Under the pieces are notes generated by a model. It saw only the letters and a program-made list of their open reading frames with translations, was not told the origin of the DNA and did no database searches. 64,000 bases of DNA from Bordetella genomosp. 10 (lineage in GTDB: Bacteria > Pseudomonadota > Gammaproteobacteria > Burkholderiales > Burkholderiaceae_B): assembly GCF_002261225.1 (NCBI RefSeq), contig NZ_NEVM01000001.1:744001-808000 (forward strand), read 5' to 3'. The position numbers and the translations under genes are program-made. Shown piece by piece: positions 32,763 to 41,131 of this stretch. Each line of letters begins with the position of its first letter. Positions within the stretch are counted from its first letter, which is position 1.

Positions 32763-33677
32763 ATGACGACGCAAATGCATCTCGGGTTCGTGGGCATCGG
32801 ACGCATGGGCGCCCCCATGGTGGAGCGCCTGCTGAATGCTGGATTCAAGGTCACCATCCACGATAGACAGCCGGCGGCGCTGAAAGCCCTGCAGGCCAAG
32901 GGCGCGGACATCGCCGCGTCGCCCAGGGCGGTCGCGGACGTCGCGGCGACCGTGCTGGTGTCGCTGCCGACGCCGGACATCGTCCTGGCGGTGGCCCTGG
33001 GGGACGACGGCCTGGTGCACGGCAAGGCGGTGCGCACCGTGGTCGACCTGTCCACCAGCGGGTCCCAGGCGGCGCGGTCGCTGGCCGAAGGCCTGGCCAA
33101 GCGCGGGATCGAAAGCATCGATTGCCCGGTCAGCGGCGGCGTGACGGGCGCCGGGAAGGGCACGCTGGCGCTGATGGTGTCCGGCCCGAGCGCCCGCTTC
33201 GAGGCGTTGCGGGAGGTGCTTGCTGTGCTGGGCAAGCCCGTCCACGTGGGCGAGAAGCCCGGCATGGCGCAAACGATGAAGGTGATCAACAACCTGATCT
33301 CCGTCACCGCGCTGAGCGTCACCTCCGAGCTTATGGTCATGGGGGTGAAGGCCGGGCTGGATCCGGACGTCATGCTGCAGATCATCAATGCCGGTTCCGG
33401 CCGGACCAATGCCTCCGAGGACAAGATTCCTCGTTTCGTCCTCACCCGGCGTTTCGATTTCGGCTTCGCGCTGGGGCTGTCGGCCAAGGACGTACGCCTC
33501 TGCCATGAGGAGAGCGAGCAACTGGGCATGCGGCTGCGGGTGGGCGAGGCGGCGCGCCTCCTGCTCAACGATGCGCGGGACAAGTTCGGCGACGACGCGG
33601 ACCTGACCGAGATCATCCGCTACGTCGAGGAGGAGGCCGGCGTGGAGGTGCGTGGCAAGGCCGCCGGGGAAAAGTAG
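32763..33677 (+). CDS. NAD(P)-dependent beta-hydroxyacid dehydrogenase
   Basis: This 304-aa protein is the third family member in the window. It has the Rossmann motif GIGRMGAPM, the substrate motif DCPVSGGVTGAGKGTLALM, and the catalytic Lys in TMKVINNLISV. ATG 32763 lies after GGAGCGAGACTTCA. It is transcribed away from the PcaC-like gene, with the GntR palindrome between them. The compound is likely a hydroxy acid metabolised with the PcaC-like and MmgE/PrpD enzymes (inference). Confidence 0.92.
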   Translation: MTTQMHLGFVGIGRMGAPMVERLLNAGFKVTIHDRQPAALKALQAKGADIAASPRAVADVAATVLVSLPTPDIVLAVALGDDGLVHGKAVRTVVDLSTSGSQAARSLAEGLAKRGIESIDCPVSGGVTGAGKGTLALMVSGPSARFEALREVLAVLGKPVHVGEKPGMAQTMKVINNLISVTALSVTSELMVMGVKAGLDPDVMLQIINAGSGRTNASEDKIPRFVLTRRFDFGFALGLSAKDVRLCHEESEQLGMRLRVGEAARLLLNDARDKFGDDADLTEIIRYVEEEAGVEVRGKAAGEK

Positions 33678-33735
33678 GCGTCCATCGCGGTAGGTGCTCA
33701 TCGCAGTAAGCGTCCATCAGTAAGCGCCCGTCGCC
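33678..33735. repeat. Degenerate 14-16 bp tandem repeat after the dehydrogenase stop
   Basis: Units GCGTCCATCGCGGTAG, GTGCTCATCGCAGTAA and GCGTCCATCAGTAA start at the stop codon, and a fourth partial unit follows. No hairpin is obvious. Confidence 0.55.
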
Positions 33736-33820
33736 CCCATTCCCGCGGGCAGCCGGGCGGGCGCGCGGGGCGTCGGAAATCAAAAATGCCCCCACGCCGC
33801 GCGGCTCACGCCGCTTGCTG

Positions 33821-33866
33821 CCCCCCAAGGGGGTGTTTTTGCCTTGGGGCGGCCCGGCGGCAAAAA
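33821..33866. repeat. Stem-loop intergenic element, copy 2, with terminator
   Basis: The hairpin CCCCC-CAA-GGGGG (33822-33833 region) followed by TGTTTTT is a terminator for the plus-strand dehydrogenase. It is joined to a second dyad, TTTTTGCC (33836-33843) pairing with GGCAAAAA (33859-33866). The layout resembles 6981-7090 and 20328-20377. Such C5/G5 elements are common between genes in Bordetella and Achromobacter (general knowledge). Confidence 0.55.
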
Positions 33867-33887
33867 AAGAAAGATCGGAGACTATCG

Positions 33888-34871
33888 ATGTACGGCTTAT
33901 CCAGAAAAGTCGGCGCGGCGCTTGCGCGCCTGGCGCTCTGCGCGGCGATCCTGCCGGGCGCGGCCCAGGCCGCCTATCCCGACCGTCCGGTCAGGGTCAT
34001 CGTGCCGTTCGCCGCCGGTGGCGGGGCCGACATCGTCGCCCGGCTGGTCTTCAAGGGCGTGGGCGAGCAACTGGGCAAGGCCTTCATCATCGACAACCGC
34101 GGCGGGGCCGGCGGCATCGTCGGCGCGGACGCCGTCGCCAAGGCCGAGCCCGACGGCTACACGCTGCTGCTGGGGCAAAGCGGCCCGAACGCCATCAACC
34201 CGTCGGTGTTCAGCAAGCTCCCCTACGACGCGCGCAAGGACTTCGCGCCGATTACGCAACTCACGCGCTATCCCTACGTGATCGCCGTCAAGAAGCAATT
34301 GCCGGTCGACAACCTGAAGGCGCTGATCGATCTGGCCAAGCGGAAGCCCGGAACGCTGACCGTGTCCACGGCCGGGCAGGGGAGCTCGGCCCACCTCGCC
34401 ATCGAGCTGTTCATGCGGCAGGCGGGGATTTCGATCAACCCGGTGCCGTACAAAGGGGCGGGGCCGGCCTTGCTGGACGTGGTCAGCGGCGTGGTGGACA
34501 TGACGTTCGGCGACGCCGCTTCCGCGTCCAAGCAGGCCCAGGCCGGGAACGTCAAGGCGCTTGCCGTCACGGGCGCCCGGCGATCGCCGCTGCTGCCCGA
34601 TGTGCCGACGGTGGCCGAGGCCGGCGTGCCGGGCTACGAGGCCTCGGCGTGGCACGGCGTCCTGGCGCCGCGCGGCACGCCGGCGCCCATCGTCCATACC
34701 TTGCAGCAGGCCATCGCCAAAGTGCTGGCGGATCCGGCCTTGCGGGCGCGCCTGGCGCAGGACGGCATTGAAACGGTGGGCAGTTCGCCCGAGGAATTCA
34801 ACCGGGCGCTGCTGGCCGAAATCGACAAATGGCACCAGGTCGTGGTCGACGCGCACATCAAGCTCGAATAG
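33888..34871 (+). CDS. Bug-family periplasmic receptor
   Basis: This 327-aa protein has a signal peptide MYGLSRKVGAALARLALC... cleaved near AQA-AYPDRP. Bug motifs are VPFAAGGGADIVAR, DNRGGAGGIVGAD, PDGYTLLLGQ and PVPYKGAGPAL. ATG 33888 follows GGAG. It is monocistronic by position: a terminator-like element lies upstream and the next gene is convergent. A 7-bp hairpin GTTCCGG-GTATG-CCGGAAC at 34881-34899 lies after the stop. Confidence 0.92.
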   Translation: MYGLSRKVGAALARLALCAAILPGAAQAAYPDRPVRVIVPFAAGGGADIVARLVFKGVGEQLGKAFIIDNRGGAGGIVGADAVAKAEPDGYTLLLGQSGPNAINPSVFSKLPYDARKDFAPITQLTRYPYVIAVKKQLPVDNLKALIDLAKRKPGTLTVSTAGQGSSAHLAIELFMRQAGISINPVPYKGAGPALLDVVSGVVDMTFGDAASASKQAQAGNVKALAVTGARRSPLLPDVPTVAEAGVPGYEASAWHGVLAPRGTPAPIVHTLQQAIAKVLADPALRARLAQDGIETVGSSPEEFNRALLAEIDKWHQVVVDAHIKLE

Positions 34872-34953
34872 CGGACGGACGTTCCGGGTATGCCGGAACC
34901 GGAATGATGGGCCTGCATGGGACCTACATGGAACCGGCGGCCTGCCCGCCCGA

Positions 34954-35757
34954 TCAGCTTGCGAGCCACCCGCCGTCTATGGGCATGACGACGCCCGTGA
35001 TCTGCCGCGCGGCGGGGCCGCACAGATAGACCACCATTTCCGCCACGTCCGCGGCGTCCACCAGTTGTCCGTTCGGCTGCTTTCCTTTTAGAAAAGCCGT
35101 GACGGCCGCCTCCCGTTCCAGGCCTTGCTCCCGCATCAAGGCGTCGATACGGGCGTCGATGCTGGGCGTCAGCACCGAGCCGGGACAGAGGGCGTTGCAG
35201 GTGATGCCGTCTTCCAGGCACTCCAGCGCGACGGCACGCGTCAGGCCCACGATGGCCGTTTTCGTGGTGACGTAGTCCACCCGGTTCGGGGCCGCGCGCG
35301 CGCCGTACACGGACGTCATGTTGAAGATGCGGCCCCATCGCCGGGCGCGCATGGACGGAATGACCTGCTGGATCGCGCGAAACGCCGCGGTGAGGTTTAT
35401 CGCCAGGGAATCGTTCCACTGTTGCAGCGGCAGGCGCTCGACCGCGTCGAAGTGCCGGACCACCGCATTGTTGACGAGGATGTCGATGGGTCCCGCCCGC
35501 GCGACGGCCCGGTCGACCAGGGCGCCTGCCGGATCCGGGTCGTGTCCGGGGAGCAGGTCGCACTGGACATAGAAGGCCTCGACGTCGAACGCGCCGCGCA
35601 GTTCGGAGACTTTCTCCGCCATGCTTTCCTCGGGCGCCAGGCCGTGCAATACGATGCGGCAACCCTCCTTGGCGAGGCGCTCCGCGATGGCCAGTCCCAG
35701 GCCGTCGTTGGAGCCGGTGACCAATGCGGTTTTGCCGCGGAGGTTCGATAAGGTCAT
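34954..35757 (-). CDS. SDR-family oxidoreductase (3-hydroxybutyrate dehydrogenase-like)
   Basis: This 267-aa classical SDR has cofactor motif TGSNDGLG at residues 14-21, NNAV, and catalytic residues in FNMTSVYGARAAPNRVDYVTTKTA (Ser, Tyr, Lys; the spacing is normal). NDGLG replaces the usual GxGxG middle, a D-beta-hydroxybutyrate dehydrogenase-like variation. The C-terminus QITGVVMPIDGGWLAS is typical. It lies 96 bp downstream of the MFS gene, on the same strand, and is probably co-transcribed with it. Confidence 0.91.
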   Translation of the reverse strand: MTLSNLRGKTALVTGSNDGLGLAIAERLAKEGCRIVLHGLAPEESMAEKVSELRGAFDVEAFYVQCDLLPGHDPDPAGALVDRAVARAGPIDILVNNAVVRHFDAVERLPLQQWNDSLAINLTAAFRAIQQVIPSMRARRWGRIFNMTSVYGARAAPNRVDYVTTKTAIVGLTRAVALECLEDGITCNALCPGSVLTPSIDARIDALMREQGLEREAAVTAFLKGKQPNGQLVDAADVAEMVVYLCGPAARQITGVVMPIDGGWLAS

Positions 35758-35853
35758 GATGCGTGGGTGTCCGGTGATTCGAGGGGCCGCTGGGGCTGAA
35801 TGGCATGGTGCCGGCGGGCCGCGTGTATGGCAAGGGCCCGCCCGCGTCCGCGC

Positions 35854-37206
35854 TCAGTGCCGATATTGCGCCGCGGCGACGGTGGATGGCGTATTCATGT
35901 CCGGCGCGTCGTCGCTGGAAAGGTCCCGGCCCTTCGTCTCCGGCAGGAAGCGCAGGATGATGGGCAGCGCGATGACGGAGACCGCGATCAAGTAGCCGGC
36001 GGGCGCGATCGGATTGCCGGTGACGACGCCGAGCCAGGTGGCGACATACGGGCCGGGGCCGCTGACGAGCACGTTGGCCAGGTTGAAGCCGGTGGCGCTT
36101 CCGGTGGAGCGCGATCCGGCGGGGAATAGCTCGACCATCAGGACGACGGTCGAGACGCTGGCCAGGGACTGGCACAGCGCGATCAGCGACAGACCCGCGA
36201 CGATCAGCATGACGTCGCCGGTGGAGATCAGCTTGAAGGCCGGGACGAGCAGGACGATGAAGCCCACCGTTCCCACCAGGTTGATGCTGCGGCGGCCGTA
36301 TCTGTCGACCAGGTGGCCCGCCACCACGCACAGGCAGAGGTAGATGGCCAGGGTGACGGTGCTGATGGTCAGCGCGAGCGGGCGCGTCAGGCCCACGGAC
36401 ACGATCAGCAGGTTCACGGCGAACGCGGCCAGATAGTAGTAGCCGACGCCTTGCACGGCGCCGACGGCGAAGGTCAGCAGGATAGGGCGATAGTCCTTGC
36501 GGGTCTTGGTCCACAGCGAGGAGTCGTCGATGCGGTTTTCGCGCTTTATCTGGTTGAAGACGGGCGTGTCTTCCAGCTTCAGCCGCAGATAGAGGCCCGC
36601 GAAGGAGAGCGGCGCGGCCGCGATGAAGGGCACGCGCCATCCCCAGCTCTCCAGGTCGGCCACCGAGAGCGAGGTGGTAAAGATCAGGGCCGTCAGGCTG
36701 GCCATCATCAGCGCGAAGGCCGAGGTGGCCGAGCCGATGCTGCCCACCAGGCCGCGGCGGTGCGCGGGCGCGCTTTCGACCAGGAAGGCATTGGCGCCGG
36801 TGACTTCGCCGCCGGTGGAAAAGCCCTGGATGCAGCGGATGACCAGCAGCAGGACGGGCGCCCAGATGCCGATCTGGTCATAGGTGGGCAGCAGGCCCAG
36901 GAATGCGGTGCTGATGCCCATCAGCAGGAGCGAGATCGACAGGGCGACCCGCCGGCCGTGCTTGTCGCCGATGGGGCCGAGCACGACGCCGCCGAGGGGG
37001 CGCAGCACGAAACCCACCGCGAAGATCGCCAGCGTGGCGAGAATCTGCGTCGCCGGCGTGTTATTGGGGAACATCTGCTTGCCGATCACCACGGCGAAGA
37101 AGCCGTACAGGCCCCAGTCGAACCACTCCATGAAATTGCCGATACCTACGGCGATAGCTACGCGTTTTAGGTCCGGCGAGCCGGATTCCTGGACGTTTCT
37201 CATCAT
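35854..37206 (-). CDS. MFS transporter (metabolite:H+ symporter type)
   Basis: This 450-aa protein has twelve predicted membrane segments. It fits the MHS (ProP/KgtP/ShiA) subfamily: NFMEWFDWGLYGFFAVVIGKQMFP at the N-terminus, the loop-2/3 motif GPIGDKHGRRVAL, and FSTGGEVTGANAFLVESAP. It imports organic acids or osmolytes with protons. AGGAGACAA precedes the start. A LacI-type operator (37269-37282) lies 63 bp upstream, and the lacI gene is divergent, so expression is probably repressed by it. Confidence 0.92.
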   Translation of the reverse strand: MMRNVQESGSPDLKRVAIAVGIGNFMEWFDWGLYGFFAVVIGKQMFPNNTPATQILATLAIFAVGFVLRPLGGVVLGPIGDKHGRRVALSISLLLMGISTAFLGLLPTYDQIGIWAPVLLLVIRCIQGFSTGGEVTGANAFLVESAPAHRRGLVGSIGSATSAFALMMASLTALIFTTSLSVADLESWGWRVPFIAAAPLSFAGLYLRLKLEDTPVFNQIKRENRIDDSSLWTKTRKDYRPILLTFAVGAVQGVGYYYLAAFAVNLLIVSVGLTRPLALTISTVTLAIYLCLCVVAGHLVDRYGRRSINLVGTVGFIVLLVPAFKLISTGDVMLIVAGLSLIALCQSLASVSTVVLMVELFPAGSRSTGSATGFNLANVLVSGPGPYVATWLGVVTGNPIAPAGYLIAVSVIALPIILRFLPETKGRDLSSDDAPDMNTPSTVAAAQYRH

Positions 37207-37268
37207 TTGTCTCCTTTTCGCCTTGAGCGGAATCGCGATGCGCGAGGAAGGAATCTATGTCGTTTTTC

Positions 37269-37282
37269 TGTTAGCGCTATCA
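37269..37282. promoter_or_regulatory. LacI-family operator 1 (MFS/lacI divergent promoter)
   Basis: TGTTAGCGCTATCA is a near-palindrome differing in one base from the perfect site at 38516-38529. It lies between the divergent MFS gene (start 37206) and lacI gene (start 37337), where one repressor could control both. Confidence 0.7.
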
Positions 37283-37336
37283 GCGATAGGGGCGATCTTA
37301 CCTCAGGGCGCGGGCCTGTCAAATATAATTTTCGCC

Positions 37337-38434
37337 ATGGAAACGCCCCTCGATAGAAGCCGAAAGCAAGCCGTCCGTGGCGGGAAAGCGGCGCCGGCGC
37401 GCGCCGGCGACGGCGTGGCGGGCAAGCGCCGCCCCAGCGGCCAGGGCGTGCGCATGATCGACGTGGCGCACGCCGCCGGCGTCTCCCTGATGACGGTTTC
37501 GCGCGCCCTCAGGCAGCCGGACCTGGTCTCGGAGGCGGCCCGCAAGGCCGTCCTGGACGCGGTGCGCAAGACCGGCTACGTCACGAACAGCGTCGCCGCG
37601 ACGCTGGCGTCGAACCGGTCGAATGTCGTCGGCCTGATCGTTCCGGGCATCCAGAACTCGCTCTATGCCGAGACGACGAAGGGCATCGCCGACGTCCTGC
37701 GCGCCAGCGGCCTGCACCTGATCCTGGCGGACAGCGGCAATTCGCTGGACGAGGAGGAGTCGCTGGTGGGGGCGATGCTGTCCCAGCGGGTGTGCGGCCT
37801 GATATTGCATAACACCGACCACACGCCGAGGGCGCTGGCGATCATGAAGAACGCCGGGATTCCCATCATCGAAACCGGCGACATTCCCGCCGATCCGATC
37901 GACATGGCGGTCAGCTACTCGAACGCCGAGGCGTCGACGGCCATGACCTTGCACCTGGCCAGGCGGGGCTACAAGCGCATCGCTTTCGTCTCCCTGGACA
38001 CGAAGCACAACCGGCGCGCCAGCGAGCGCTTGCGGGGCTACCTGGCCGCCTTGAAGTCCGCCGGCTTGCGCAAGGACCCGCGCCTCATCCGCGAGGCGGC
38101 GCCCGGCATCGCGTCGGGCGCGGAGGTCATGAGCCAGTTGATGAAGGTGACGCCCGCGGTCGACGCGATTTTCTTCGCCGGGGACGTGCTGGCGCTGGGC
38201 GCGCTGTTCGAGGCGCAGCGCCAGGGATGGAAAATCCCCGACCGCGTCGCCATCGCCAGCTTCGACGACCTGCCCATCCTGCAACACTCCGTCCCCCGCG
38301 TCACCTGCCTGCGCCTGCCCCGCCTCGACGTCGGCCGCCGCAGCGCCCAAGCCCTCCTAGACCGCCTCCAAGGCCTCGACGCCCCGGTGCATCTCAACCT
38401 GGGCTTCGAAATCATCCAGCGCGAAAGCACCTGA
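37337..38434 (+). CDS. LacI-family transcriptional regulator (GntR-gluconate type)
   Basis: This 365-aa protein has about 38 basic/Ala-rich N-terminal residues, then the LacI helix-turn-helix (MIDVAHAAGVSLMTVSRAL, about residues 40-58), hinge helix and a periplasmic-binding-fold effector domain (NVVGLIVPGIQNSLYAETTKGIADVL). ATG 37337 lacks a ribosome site, and a TATAAT at 37324-37329 would place transcription start almost on the ATG, so a leaderless message is possible. Alternatively translation begins at ATG 37454, just before the HTH. Two near-identical operators flank the gene. Confidence 0.9.
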   Translation: METPLDRSRKQAVRGGKAAPARAGDGVAGKRRPSGQGVRMIDVAHAAGVSLMTVSRALRQPDLVSEAARKAVLDAVRKTGYVTNSVAATLASNRSNVVGLIVPGIQNSLYAETTKGIADVLRASGLHLILADSGNSLDEEESLVGAMLSQRVCGLILHNTDHTPRALAIMKNAGIPIIETGDIPADPIDMAVSYSNAEASTAMTLHLARRGYKRIAFVSLDTKHNRRASERLRGYLAALKSAGLRKDPRLIREAAPGIASGAEVMSQLMKVTPAVDAIFFAGDVLALGALFEAQRQGWKIPDRVAIASFDDLPILQHSVPRVTCLRLPRLDVGRRSAQALLDRLQGLDAPVHLNLGFEIIQREST

Positions 38435-38515
38435 TCCTTCGTGCCCCCGGGGCGCTTACCCGGAAAAGCCCATATGGCGCCCGGCTCAGGGTGAAGGATT
38501 TAGCTTCGTTATTCT

Positions 38516-38529
38516 TGATAGCGCTATCA
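38516..38529. promoter_or_regulatory. LacI-family operator 2 (downstream of lacI)
   Basis: The perfect 14-bp palindrome TGATAGCGCTATCA lies in the gap between the convergent lacI and MFS (38598) genes. It is not at a gene start; it is 1,247 bp from operator 1 and could act as an auxiliary looping site. Confidence 0.65.
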
Positions 38530-38597
38530 GCGTCGGGTATCGCCAAGCGGTATCCGCATGAACATGCGTGGCAACGTGCGACGGAGGCCAGGACGCC

Positions 38598-39893
38598 TCA
38601 GGTCGCCGGTGCGGGGGCTTGTTCCGGGGTGGTGGCGGCGTAGGGGCTGACGCGGCCTATCCACCACATGGCGAAGAGGATGCAGGCACAGCATAGCCAT
38701 CCGTTCACGCCGTAGCCGGAGATGCGGCCGGCGGGGGTGGTGCTCAGCGTCAGGCCGCCGATCCAGGCGCCGGTGCCGGTGGCGATCTGCTGCACCGCGG
38801 AATTCACGCTCATGAAGGCGCCGCGCCGGTGCGGTTCGGGCACCGTGGTGAGCAGCGCCTGGACCGGGATCATGCGGGAGTTCGCCGACACCATGAAGAA
38901 GGGGAACAGCACGATGAGGCACCACAGCGGCAACTGCGGAAGATGCGTGATGAACAGGACGGGCGCCAGGGAACACAGCGCGGCCACCTGGAACACCCGC
39001 CGCTTGCCGTAGCGGTCGGAAAGCTTGCCGACCCGGCGCGACGTGAAGAAGGTGGCGAAGCCGCCGGCCATGTAGATCAGCGAGATATTCTCCGGCTCCA
39101 CCCCCAGGTTGCCCACGAAGGTCGGGGAGATGAAGGGCACGATCAGCATGTGCGAGCCCATGACGATGGCCGTCAGGATGAAGCCGCGCACGTGCGCGGG
39201 CTCGCGCAGCAGGGACCACAGGTCGGGCAGGGTTCTCGACAAGGGCACCGGCGGAATGCGGATGTGCGCGGTGAGGGTGGGCAGCACCTTGCAGGCGCCG
39301 GCCCAGATCAGCACGGAAAGCAGGACCAGTTCGAAGAACGGCGAGCTCCAGCCGTAATGCGCGCCGAGCACCACGCCTAGCGGCACGCCCGCCACCGCGG
39401 CCAGCGAAAACGAGGTCATGACCAGGCCCATGGCCGCGCCGCGGCGCTGCGGCGGGATGACGTCGCCGATGATCGCGAGCAGCACGGAGTTCAGCACGCC
39501 GCCCGTCAGCCCCGCGAAGGCGCGCGACAGCAGCAGCGCGTGGTAGTTGGTCGCCATCGCGCAGACCAGGTTGGACAGGGCGAAGAGCGCGTACACGACC
39601 AGCATCATCGTGCGGCGGTCGAAGCGGTCCACGTAGGTCGCCGCCAGGAGGCCGGAAATGCCGGCGCACCAGGAATAGGCCGATACCGCCGCCGCGAAGG
39701 CGGCCGGGGAGATGGTGAAGGCCTGCATGATCTGCGGCCCCAGCGGCATCATCACCATGAAGTCGACGATGATGGTGAACTGGGTCAGCGCGAGCAGCCA
39801 CAACAAGGCGCGCTCCCTGCCCGGGGTGAGCAGCGCGGCGGAAGATGCGTTGGAGGAAGACATGGATGCCAGGGATGCGGTGCGCGGGCGCAT
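38598..39893 (-). CDS. MFS transporter
   Basis: This protein has 431 aa and about twelve membrane segments. Motif A is partly kept (ATYVDRFDRRTMM), and RRVGKLSDRYGKRR is the second-half copy. AFMSVNSAVQQIATGTGAWIGGL fits the arabinose-efflux-like (DHA1) group. The start is uncertain: ATG 39893 or ATG 39863 (MSSSNAS). The second is closer to the first membrane helix, and neither has a strong ribosome site. It is convergent with lacI and transcribed alone. Confidence 0.88.
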   Translation of the reverse strand: MRPRTASLASMSSSNASSAALLTPGRERALLWLLALTQFTIIVDFMVMMPLGPQIMQAFTISPAAFAAAVSAYSWCAGISGLLAATYVDRFDRRTMMLVVYALFALSNLVCAMATNYHALLLSRAFAGLTGGVLNSVLLAIIGDVIPPQRRGAAMGLVMTSFSLAAVAGVPLGVVLGAHYGWSSPFFELVLLSVLIWAGACKVLPTLTAHIRIPPVPLSRTLPDLWSLLREPAHVRGFILTAIVMGSHMLIVPFISPTFVGNLGVEPENISLIYMAGGFATFFTSRRVGKLSDRYGKRRVFQVAALCSLAPVLFITHLPQLPLWCLIVLFPFFMVSANSRMIPVQALLTTVPEPHRRGAFMSVNSAVQQIATGTGAWIGGLTLSTTPAGRISGYGVNGWLCCACILFAMWWIGRVSPYAATTPEQAPAPAT

Positions 39894-40011
39894 CGACGTG
39901 CGCCGCGCGTTAAGCGGAAGGTGACGGGGAATTCAACGACCGGACGCGGGATGGATGTACCCGCGGCGCGTCCAGGGCAGGTGCGAGGCCGTTTCTCGGA
40001 TCGCCACGCCT

Positions 40012-40998
40012 TCAGTCCACGACTGCATGGGATTGTTGCACAATGACCCGCCAGCGCGCTATTTCATCGGCCAGGTATTTCTTGAAGAACGCCGGCGACT
40101 CCGCCATCGGCGCCATGCCGAGGTCGATGAAGCGTTGGCGCAGCGCCGGTTCCTCCATCGCCTGGTTGATGGCCTTGTTCAGCTTGTCGACGATGGGCTT
40201 GGGCGTGCCGGCGGGGGCGACGATGGAGTACCAGGTGGCGACTTCCATGCCGGTGACGCCCTGCTCGGCCATGGTCGGTATGTCCGGCACGGCCGGGAAG
40301 CGCTTGGCCGCGGTGATCGCCAGCGCCCGTATCTGGCCGCTTTCGATCAACTGCTTGGAGCTGGGGATGTTGATGAAGCTGAAGTCGGCCTCGCCGCTGA
40401 TGACCGCCGTCAAGGCCGGCGCCGAGCCCTTGTAGGGCACGTGGGTGGCCTGGATGCCCGCCTTGATCTTGAACAGCTCGCCCGACAGCTGCTGCGTGCT
40501 GCCGCTGCCGGCCGACGAGAAGTTCAGCTTGCCGGGATGCTTCTTGGCGTAGTCGATGAACTCGGCCACGGACTTGACCGGCAGCTTGGGATTGATCAGC
40601 AGCAGGTTGGGCGCTTCCGCGAATATGGCCACCGGCTCGAAATCCTTGACCGCGTCGTAGTCGAGGTGGCGATACAGCGATTTGTTCACCGCCAGGGCGG
40701 TCGACGACAGCGACAGCGTGTAGCCGTCGGGGGCCGAGCGGGCGACATAGGACGCGGCGATGTTGGTGCCCGCGCCGGGACGATTCTCGACCACGATGTT
40801 GCCATGCAGTATGTTGGCGAGCTCCTTGGCCAGCAGCCGCGCCGCCACGTCGTTGCCGCCGCCGGGCGTGTAGCCGACGACGATCTTCACGGGATGCTCG
40901 GGATAGTTGTCCGCCGCGGTGGACTGCGCGCAAGCGGCGCCGGACAGCAGGGAAAGGCCAAGAAGGGCTGTAGCAAGTCTTGTCGTTACCTTTTTCAC
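40012..40998 (-). CDS. Bug-family periplasmic receptor
   Basis: This 328-aa protein has a signal peptide VKKVTTRLATALLGL... with a lipobox-like segment LLSGAAC near residue 20, so it may be a lipoprotein or cleaved at ACA-QST. Bug motifs are VGYTPGGGNDVAAR, ENRPGAGTNIAAS, PDGYTLSLSS and HVPYKGSAPAL. GTG 40998 is chosen because GGAG stands 9 bases before it; an in-frame ATG at 41079 adds 27 unrelated residues. Confidence 0.9.
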   Translation of the reverse strand: MKKVTTRLATALLGLSLLSGAACAQSTAADNYPEHPVKIVVGYTPGGGNDVAARLLAKELANILHGNIVVENRPGAGTNIAASYVARSAPDGYTLSLSSTALAVNKSLYRHLDYDAVKDFEPVAIFAEAPNLLLINPKLPVKSVAEFIDYAKKHPGKLNFSSAGSGSTQQLSGELFKIKAGIQATHVPYKGSAPALTAVISGEADFSFINIPSSKQLIESGQIRALAITAAKRFPAVPDIPTMAEQGVTGMEVATWYSIVAPAGTPKPIVDKLNKAINQAMEEPALRQRFIDLGMAPMAESPAFFKKYLADEIARWRVIVQQSHAVVD

Positions 40999-41087
40999 AG
41001 GCTTAGTCTCCGTCGTTTTTTTGTGTGTGGTGGTGCTACGGAGACGAGTCTGCGCCGTTCGCGCCGGCTCGGCATTCACGATAGGCC

Positions 41088-41118
41088 AACCCCTCTTCAG
41101 AAAAAACGAAGGGGGTGG
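41088..41118 (-). terminator. Possible terminator downstream of the glycosyltransferase cluster
   Basis: On the minus strand CCCCCTTCG pairs imperfectly with CTGAAGAGGGG around a T6 loop. The T-run is inside the loop and the stem has a bulge, so this is weak. Confidence 0.25.
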
Positions 41119-41131
41119 GCTGCGACTACGG

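Noticed and set aside
34881..34899. Hairpin GTTCCGG-GTATG-CCGGAAC as a terminator
   Set aside because: It is a clean stem between convergent genes but has no T-run on either strand, so termination is not supported.
37324..37329. TATAAT as a firm -10 for lacI
   Set aside because: No acceptable -35 is found 16-18 bp upstream and it would make the message leaderless. It is noted only as a possibility in the gene entry.
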